A stretch of DNA of 9,181 nt from DATMXT01 sp035560415 (GTDB lineage Bacteria > Bacillota > Clostridia > Oscillospirales > Feifaniaceae): NCBI GenBank assembly GCA_035560415.1, contig DATMZG010000029.1:1-9181 (forward strand). The letters are read 5' to 3'. Made by a program: the position numbers and the translations under genes. Below, one piece after another: positions 5,210-9,181 of this stretch. The notes below the pieces were generated by a model. The model saw only the letters and a program-made list of their open reading frames with translations. It searched no databases and was not told the origin of the DNA. Each line of letters starts with the position of its first letter. Position 1 is the stretch's first letter.

Positions 5210-6859
5210 TTAGAAAATGCCGGTGATGTCGCCCCGGCGGTCCACATCAATGCCCTCATAGGCAGGGTGGGCCGAGAGCCCCGGCATGGTCATGATGTCG
5301 CCCAGCAGCGCAACCACAAATCCGGCGCCCGACGAGAGCCGCACGTCCCGCACCGTCACGGTGAAGTCGGTCGGCCGCCCCAGCTTCTTGGGGTCGTCCG
5401 ACAGCGAATACTGGGTCTTGGCCATGCAGACCGGAAGTCCGCCGTAGCCTAAAGTCTCATATTTGGCGAGCGTGGCCTTCGCCTTTGCGGTGAATTCCAC
5501 TGCCGCGGCCCCGTAAATTCCGCGGGCGATGGCCTCGATTTTCTCGGCCAGCGGCAGCTCATCCGGATAATAGGGCTCAAACCGCGCAATTCCTGAGTCG
5601 ACGACTTCGACCAGCTGTCTCGCGAGTTCCACAGCCCCCTCGCCGCCCTTGCCAAAGACCTCCACAATGCTGTAGGCCGCCCCAATCGACTCGCAAAAGC
5701 CGGCCAGAAAACCGAGTTCCGCATCGGTGTCGGTGGGAAACCGGTTGATGGCGACCAGCACCGGCACTTTGAAATCGACCAAATTGGCCACGTGTTTTTC
5801 AAGGTTGCCGCTGCCAAGGGCCAGCGTCATGATATCCTCTTTGCCGAGGTCGCCTTTTTTTGCGCCGCCGTTGTATTTGAGGGCCCGCACCGTCACGACC
5901 AGCACAATGGCGTCGGGGCGCAGTCCGGCCTTGCGGCAGACGATGTCTAGGAACTTTTCTGCGCCGAGATCGGCTCCGAATCCCGCCTCAGTGACGACAT
6001 AGTCGCCGAGCTTCATGGCGAGCTTTGTGGCGCGAATGGAGTTGCACCCGTGTGCGATGTTGGCAAACGGCCCGCCGTGAATGAGGCAGGGCGTGTTTTC
6101 AAGCGTCTGAATGAGGTTGGGGTTGATGGCGTCCTTGAGCAGGGCGGCCATGGCCCCCTCCACCTTGAGGTCGCGGGCGTACACGGGGCCGCCCGCCGTG
6201 TCAAAGCCGATCAGGATGTCCCCGAGCCGCTTTTTGAGGTCGGCGAGGTCCCCCGAAAGGCAGAGCACAGCCATGACTTCGCTTGCCGCCGTGATGGAAA
6301 AAGTCTCCCGCCTGCCGCTCCCGAGCATGACCTCGCGCAGCGCCCGGTCGTTCATATCCATGCAGCGGCCGAAACTGACGGTCTCGGGCGCGATGTTCAG
6401 CGCGTTGCCCTGAAAGATGTGGTTGTCAATTGCGGCGCACAGCAGGTTGTTGGCCGCCGTCACCGCGTGAATGTCGCCGGTGAAGTGCAAATTGAGCTCC
6501 TCCATCGGCACCGCCTGCGCGTAGCCGCCGCCGGCAGCCCCGCCCTTGACGCCGAACACCGGCCCCAAGGACGGCTCGCGCAGCGCAATGACGCCCTTTT
6601 TACCGAGCTTCCCGAGCGCCTGTCCGAGGCCTACCGACACCGTCGTCTTCCCCTCGCCTGCCGGCGTCGGGTTGACGGCGGTCACGAGAATCAGCTTGCC
6701 GTCCTTCACATTTGCGAGCCTTGCGAAAGCCGCGTCGCCGATTTTGGCCTTGTACTTCCCGTAGCAGTCGTACTCGTCCTCACGAAGGCCAAGCTCCCCT
6801 GCGACTTCCGCAATGGGGCGCAGCACGGCGGCGCGCGCTATCTCAACATCTGTGGGCAT
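5210..6859 (-). CDS. fhs: Formate-tetrahydrofolate ligase
   Basis: Fhs (10-formyltetrahydrofolate synthetase) uses ATP to join formate and tetrahydrofolate. It supplies one-carbon units for purines and formyl-Met, and in acetogens is a step of the methyl branch of the Wood-Ljungdahl pathway. The 549-residue protein is close to the typical length of about 555. The P-loop is PTPAGEGKTT (64-73). LREPSLGPVFGVKGGAAGG (93-111) and the HAVTAANNLL segment (131-140) are hallmark folate/formate-site regions. The C-terminus ends in GDITGIF as in other members. AGGAGTG precedes the ATG at good distance, and a strong promoter lies at 6890-6918. It is the first gene of the operon with tsaE, tsaB, rpiB and upp. 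With no folD, metF or acetyl-CoA synthase genes here, acetogenesis cannot be inferred; a biosynthetic role is equally possible. Confidence 0.98.
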   Translation of the reverse strand: MPTDVEIARAAVLRPIAEVAGELGLREDEYDCYGKYKAKIGDAAFARLANVKDGKLILVTAVNPTPAGEGKTTVSVGLGQALGKLGKKGVIALREPSLGPVFGVKGGAAGGGYAQAVPMEELNLHFTGDIHAVTAANNLLCAAIDNHIFQGNALNIAPETVSFGRCMDMNDRALREVMLGSGRRETFSITAASEVMAVLCLSGDLADLKKRLGDILIGFDTAGGPVYARDLKVEGAMAALLKDAINPNLIQTLENTPCLIHGGPFANIAHGCNSIRATKLAMKLGDYVVTEAGFGADLGAEKFLDIVCRKAGLRPDAIVLVVTVRALKYNGGAKKGDLGKEDIMTLALGSGNLEKHVANLVDFKVPVLVAINRFPTDTDAELGFLAGFCESIGAAYSIVEVFGKGGEGAVELARQLVEVVDSGIARFEPYYPDELPLAEKIEAIARGIYGAAAVEFTAKAKATLAKYETLGYGGLPVCMAKTQYSLSDDPKKLGRPTDFTVTVRDVRLSSGAGFVVALLGDIMTMPGLSAHPAYEGIDVDRRGDITGIF

Positions 6860-6889
6860 GTCGTCACTCCTATATTTTAATATCTCTTA

Positions 6890-6918
6890 TTTATACCATA
6901 TTTAGAGGCCATTGACAA
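6890..6918 (-). promoter_or_regulatory. Sigma-A promoter of the fhs operon
   Basis: On the minus strand: TTGTCA (6918-6913), 17 bp, TATAAA (6895-6890), preceded by TGG, an extended -10. Transcription should start near 6883, leaving a leader of only about 24 nt, too short for a riboswitch or attenuator. It lies back to back with the rodA promoter; the two -35 elements are only seven bases apart, so RNA polymerases may compete. Confidence 0.85.
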
Positions 6919-6924
6919 TAGTGC

Positions 6925-6954
6925 TTTACTCGATTTACCCCCACGTGGTATACT
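6925..6954 (+). promoter_or_regulatory. Sigma-A promoter of rodA
   Basis: TTTACT (6925-6930), 18 bp, TATACT (6949-6954) with an upstream TGG (extended -10). The spacer contains the 8-bp palindrome CCACGTGG (6941-6948). The start site would be near 6961, almost on the GAGGTGA ribosome binding site (6964-6970), so the leader is very short. Confidence 0.65.
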
Positions 6955-6976
6955 GTATGCTGTGAGGTGAAGCCCT

Positions 6977-8107
6977 TTGGAAAACACGCTTCGGTTTATT
7001 AAGGACACGCTGCGGTTTATGGACCTACAGCTTTTTTGCGGGGCAATTCTTGCCTCCTGTTTTGGAGCCCTGCTTGTAAACTCCGCCACGGGGAGCGCCT
7101 CCGGGGGCATCAGCCGGATGGTTTTCGTACAGGCGTTTGCCGCCTGTCTCGGAATTGCCGTCACGGTCATCCTCTCCCGCATTGACTTTGACGTGCTCTC
7201 AGGGCTCTGGCTCGTCTTTTACGGACTTGCGGCCGCCGCCATCATCTTCACCATTTTTTTCGGGAGAGGTCCCACCGGCGACAGCAATAAAAACTGGATT
7301 TACCTCGGGTTTGTCAGCATTCAGCCGGCCGAATTTGTCAAAATCGCCTATATTCTGATTCTCGCCCGTGCAATTGAGAAGTGCAAGGAGGCCATCAGCT
7401 CCCTGCGCAGCCTGCTCTATCTCGGCGTGGTCGGAGGCGGGCTGCTCGCCCTCATGGCCCTCCAGGGCGACATGGGCAATATGCTGGTCTTTCTCTTCAT
7501 CACACTGGCCATGCTCTTTGCGGCCGGCTTAAACTGGAAGTTCTTTGCGGGCGGCATCGTCCTCGCAGTCCTTGCGGCGCCCATCCTCTGGACGAGGGTG
7601 CTCAGCAACTACATGCGCGACCGGATTCTCTTCGGCTTTCGGCCGGAGCTCGACCCGTCCGGCGTCGGATATCAGGCCATTCAAAGCAAAATCGCCATCG
7701 CCTCCGGCCAGCTCCTCGGAAAGGGGTATTTAAACGGCACGCAAATCAAAATCATTCCGGCCCGCGAGACCGACTTTATTTTTGCGACGGCCGGCGAAGA
7801 ATTCGGACTTGTCGGCTGCCTCGCCGTCGTCGGCATTCTGCTCTTCCTCATGCTGCGCACGCTGAAAATCGCGAAGCTCTCCCAAAATGACGCCGGCGTC
7901 ATGGTCTGCACCGGGTTTTTCGCTCTGCTCTTCGCCCAGACTTTCGAAAACGTCGGCATGTGCCTCGCGCTGCTGCCGGTCGTCGGCATCACGCTGCCCT
8001 TTTTCAGCTACGGCGGCTCCTCGGTGCTCTCGCTGTGGTGCGGCGTCGGACTTGTCATGTCGGTCTGTGCGCAGAGCAAGCGCACCCTCTCATTCGACTC
8101 AAATTGA
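6977..8107 (+). CDS. rodA: RodA-type SEDS peptidoglycan glycosyltransferase
   Basis: SEDS proteins (RodA, FtsW, SpoVE) are membrane enzymes that polymerise lipid II into glycan strands together with a class B penicillin-binding protein; RodA serves side-wall elongation. The 376-residue protein is hydrophobic throughout, with about ten membrane segments. NKNWIYLGFVSIQPAEFVKI (104-123) is the family signature. QGDMGN (163-168) holds the putative catalytic Asp165. LGKGYLNGTQ (247-256), TDFIFATAGEEFG (265-277) and GITLPFFSYGGSS (337-349) follow. GKG-x3-GTQ favours RodA over FtsW. The start is TTG at 6977, supported by GAGGTGA six bases upstream; the next ATG (7019) lacks a comparable site and would remove 14 residues. 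No PBP gene adjoins it. SpoVE is a less likely alternative. Confidence 0.93.
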   Translation: MENTLRFIKDTLRFMDLQLFCGAILASCFGALLVNSATGSASGGISRMVFVQAFAACLGIAVTVILSRIDFDVLSGLWLVFYGLAAAAIIFTIFFGRGPTGDSNKNWIYLGFVSIQPAEFVKIAYILILARAIEKCKEAISSLRSLLYLGVVGGGLLALMALQGDMGNMLVFLFITLAMLFAAGLNWKFFAGGIVLAVLAAPILWTRVLSNYMRDRILFGFRPELDPSGVGYQAIQSKIAIASGQLLGKGYLNGTQIKIIPARETDFIFATAGEEFGLVGCLAVVGILLFLMLRTLKIAKLSQNDAGVMVCTGFFALLFAQTFENVGMCLALLPVVGITLPFFSYGGSSVLSLWCGVGLVMSVCAQSKRTLSFDSN

Positions 8108-8285
8108 GCCGCGCGGAGCCGTGTCGGGCTTGCCGGGTCGCTCTGTGCGCAGCCGGAGCCCCATTTCCGCGCAGCCCCAAAATAACGTCGCAGGACTTCC
8201 CGCGCCGCTCTTTGCGCCATGCAAAAACACCTCTCGCTTTACCCGTATGAAATTGAGCCGCAAAGAACTGCCCATTGGCGCACAA
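8108..8285. repeat. Spacer with degenerate copies of the rodA 3' end
   Basis: TCTGTGCGCAG occurs inside rodA (8064-8074) and again at 8142-8152. AAATTGAGCCGC spans the rodA stop codon (8101-8112) and recurs at 8250-8261. A third, diverged TCTTTGCGCC-type copy starts at 8209, so 8209-8261 resembles 8064-8112 with similar internal spacing (41 versus 37 bases). The copy at 8142 also reads LCAQ then a stop, echoing VCAQ near the RodA C-terminus. This suggests an old tandem duplication of the gene's tail. No gene with a ribosome binding site is visible here. Confidence 0.5.
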
Positions 8286-8311
8286 AACCGCAGGCCGGCC
8301 GGCCTGCGGTT
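8286..8311. terminator. Perfect 26-bp palindrome, shared terminator of nrdR and rodA
   Basis: Positions 8286-8311 read the same on both strands (arms of 13 bases, centre GGCC/GGCC), giving a very GC-rich stem ending in AA/TT. On the minus strand it is followed by TTG, making a TTTTG tract after the stem: a good terminator for nrdR, whose stop is 14 bases away. On the plus strand TTATTCTTAG follows, a weaker tract that could stop rodA transcripts 180 bases after its stop codon. Confidence 0.85.
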
Positions 8312-8324
8312 ATTCTTAGTCGGA

Positions 8325-8780
8325 CTATTTTTCGCCGAGCAATTTATTGAGCTCCTCTTTAAAGGTGTTGATATCCCGGAACTGCCTGTAGACCGACGCA
8401 AAGCGGACATATGCGACTTCATCGAGCGCCTTGAGCCGCTCCATCACAAGCTCCCCGATTTCGGAGGAGGTGACTTCCCTGTCAAGCCGGCCGCCCAGCT
8501 GGGACTCAATGTCGTCCACAAGCGCCTCAATTTCCTTTGTCGGAATCGGGCGCTTTTCGCAGGCTTTGATGACGCCTCGAAGCAGCTTTGTGCGGTCGTA
8601 GGTCTCGCGGGTCTTGTCCTTCTTGACGACCATAATCGGCATGTTTTCAATGGTCTCATAGGTGGTGAACCGCTTTCCGCAGGACAGGCACTCGCGCCGC
8701 CTGCGGATACTCGCACCTTCATCGGTCGGCCGTGAGTCGATCACCTTGCTTTCCGGATATCCGCAAAAGCAGCACTTCAT
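8325..8780 (-). CDS. nrdR: Transcriptional repressor NrdR
   Basis: NrdR senses the (d)ATP balance through an ATP-cone domain and represses ribonucleotide reductase operons by binding paired 16-bp NrdR boxes. The 151-residue protein is full length. An N-terminal zinc ribbon uses Cys3, Cys6, Cys31 and Cys34, with the invariant VIDSRP (13-18), IRRRREC (25-31) and RFTTYE (37-42). The ATP-cone covers about 48-138 (MPIMVVKKDKTRE onward, ending near RFASVYRQFRDI). GGAGGGG lies five bases before the ATG. It is convergent with rodA and ends at a perfect palindromic terminator. No ribonucleotide reductase gene is in the window, so its targets lie elsewhere, apart from possible self-control through a candidate box upstream. 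Confidence 0.98.
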   Translation of the reverse strand: MKCCFCGYPESKVIDSRPTDEGASIRRRRECLSCGKRFTTYETIENMPIMVVKKDKTRETYDRTKLLRGVIKACEKRPIPTKEIEALVDDIESQLGGRLDREVTSSEIGELVMERLKALDEVAYVRFASVYRQFRDINTFKEELNKLLGEK

Positions 8781-8804
8781 ATTTACCCCTCCGTATGCAA
8801 TATT

Positions 8805-8820
8805 GCTCTATATGTGGTAT
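8805..8820. promoter_or_regulatory. Candidate NrdR box in the nrdR leader
   Basis: The core CTATATGTGG (8808-8817) matches 8 of 10 positions of the NrdR-box core CWATATATWG as I recall it; the full 16-mer matches about 11. It lies between the likely nrdR -10 and its ribosome binding site. A second box would be expected about 31 bases away; at 8839-8848 I see only a poor half-match. Autoregulation is therefore possible but unproven. Confidence 0.35.
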
Positions 8821-8829
8821 ATTTTACAT

Positions 8830-8860
8830 ATTATACAACGATATTACCATATTCGAGCAA
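8830..8860 (-). promoter_or_regulatory. Probable nrdR promoter
   Basis: On the minus strand a perfect -10 TATAAT (8835-8830) lies 19 bp after a weak -35 TTGCTC (8860-8855). The start site would be near 8823, giving a leader of about 43 nt. The long spacer and poor -35 suggest low or regulated activity. Read-through from the small gene upstream is also possible, as no terminator separates them. Confidence 0.5.
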
Positions 8861-8873
8861 ATATTGCAATACT

Positions 8874-9116
8874 TTAGGTGCAAAGCCAATCTTCCACCAC
8901 TTCGGGAAAAGTCAGGGTCGTCACGCCCCCTCGGCACAGAAGGGATACCAGGCTCAAAGTTTCTGTGCGTGAGACAGATATCTCCGGTATGCAAAGTTTT
9001 TCGCCGGTTTCGATATTCAGCACGGATATGCCGTAACTGCCGGCGCCATCAATAAGATAATACCTGCACCGCAGCCCCTCGCGGTCGGATGCAGATATCA
9101 ATGTCTCACTGTACAT
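8874..9116 (-). CDS. Small DUF6514-like protein of unknown function
   Basis: This 80-residue protein resembles the clostridial DUF6514 family from memory: RYYLIDGAGSYGISV (18-32) near the start, an acidic/hydrophobic middle, and a C-terminal TFPEVVEDWL (69-78). The function of that family is not established. There is no signal peptide or membrane segment, so it should be cytoplasmic. The start at 9116 is chosen because GGGAGGT lies five bases upstream; a longer frame starting at 9167 would add 17 residues that overlap the promoter and have no ribosome binding site. Its stop is 93 bases before nrdR with no terminator in between, so the two may share some transcripts. No functional link to nrdR can be claimed. 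Confidence 0.75.
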   Translation of the reverse strand: MYSETLISASDREGLRCRYYLIDGAGSYGISVLNIETGEKLCIPEISVSRTETLSLVSLLCRGGVTTLTFPEVVEDWLCT

Positions 9117-9149
9117 AACTACCTCCCACACATTAAAATTATTGTTCTT

Positions 9150-9178
9150 ATTGTATACTGCATCCATTAAAAGGTAAA
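9150..9178 (-). promoter_or_regulatory. Likely promoter of the DUF6514-like gene
   Basis: On the minus strand TTTACC (9178-9173), 17 bp, TACAAT (9155-9150). Four of six and five of six positions match the sigma-A consensus. An alternative -10 (TATACA) overlaps it. The start site would be near 9143, about 27 bases before the ATG. The -35 is close to the window edge, so upstream sequence cannot be judged. Confidence 0.55.
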
Positions 9179-9181
9179 GAC

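Larger units (their letters stand above)
8797..8867. repeat. Inverted repeat bracketing the nrdR promoter
   Basis: GCAATATTGCTC (8797-8808) and GAGCAAATATTGC (8855-8867) are reverse complements except for one extra A. The left arm contains a perfect 10-bp palindrome, GCAATATTGC (8797-8806). Together they flank the predicted nrdR -10 region, with the right arm covering the -35 position. This layout would suit a repressor binding at two sites. The sequence does not match the NrdR box itself. Confidence 0.5.

Noticed and set aside
5203..5259. Upstream extension of tsaE to an ATG at 5259
   Set aside because: The extra 19 residues lie inside fhs, have no ribosome binding site and do not match the TsaE N-terminus.
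3089..5452. Several plus-strand open frames opposite upp, rpiB, tsaB and tsaE
   Set aside because: All lie antisense to conserved genes with clear catalytic motifs; none has a credible start signal.
6050..6880. Long plus-strand open frame of 276 codons opposite fhs
   Set aside because: It is an antisense shadow of the well-identified fhs gene in GC-rich DNA, with no ribosome binding site or recognisable domain.
6860..6976. Possible riboswitch or attenuator before fhs
   Set aside because: The predicted fhs leader is only about 24 nt, too short for a folate or purine-sensing RNA.
7887..8735. Plus-strand open frame of 282 codons running from within rodA across into antisense nrdR
   Set aside because: It overlaps two certain genes and a terminator palindrome, and its translation is Arg/Ser/Pro-rich shadow sequence without a domain.

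Overview
The window looks like chromosomal, housekeeping-type DNA from a spore-forming, low-GC-lineage (Firmicutes) bacterium of class Clostridia, probably an Oscillospirales-like group with GC-rich genes. The basis is strong AGGAGG-type ribosome binding sites, near-consensus sigma-A promoters in AT-rich gaps between GC-rich genes, a GerMN-domain lipoprotein, an NrdR repressor, a DUF6514-like small protein, and a formate-tetrahydrofolate ligase gene. The taxonomic call is inference from gene content. I see no mobile element, CRISPR array, tRNA or rRNA.

Layout. (1) 106-1451, plus strand: a perfect-consensus promoter drives a small helix-turn-helix protein and a directly abutting alpha/beta hydrolase. 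They end at a perfect hairpin (1452-1493) shared with the convergent lipoprotein gene. (2) 1505-2548, minus: a secreted lipoprotein ending in a GerMN domain, with its own sigma-A-like promoter at 2654-2682. (3) 2549-3031: a 483-bp gap without a convincing gene, holding that promoter, several short inverted repeats and the upp terminator. (4) 6859 down to 3032, minus: a tight five-gene cluster fhs-tsaE-tsaB-rpiB-upp. (5) 6860-6976: divergent promoters for fhs and rodA. (6) 6977-8107, plus: a RodA-type SEDS peptidoglycan polymerase with a TTG start. (7) 8108-8324: a short region with degenerate copies of the rodA 3' end and a perfect palindromic terminator shared with convergent nrdR. (8) 8325-8780, minus: nrdR. 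(9) 8874-9116, minus: a DUF6514-like small protein with its own promoter near the window edge.

How the genes fit together. The minus-strand cluster combines one-carbon metabolism (fhs), two of the proteins for the universal t6A37 tRNA modification (tsaE, tsaB), pentose phosphate interconversion (rpiB) and uracil salvage (upp). It behaves as a growth-linked operon with overlapping or near-abutting reading frames. The usual t6A partners rimI and tsaD are not here. rodA serves cell-wall elongation, and nrdR should repress ribonucleotide reductase genes located elsewhere.

Most of this window is ordinary. I did not find a convincing undescribed system. The items most worth a second look are the intergenic dyads at 2700-2930, the possible autoregulatory site in front of nrdR, the degenerate repeat after rodA, and the unusual gene order around tsaE-tsaB.
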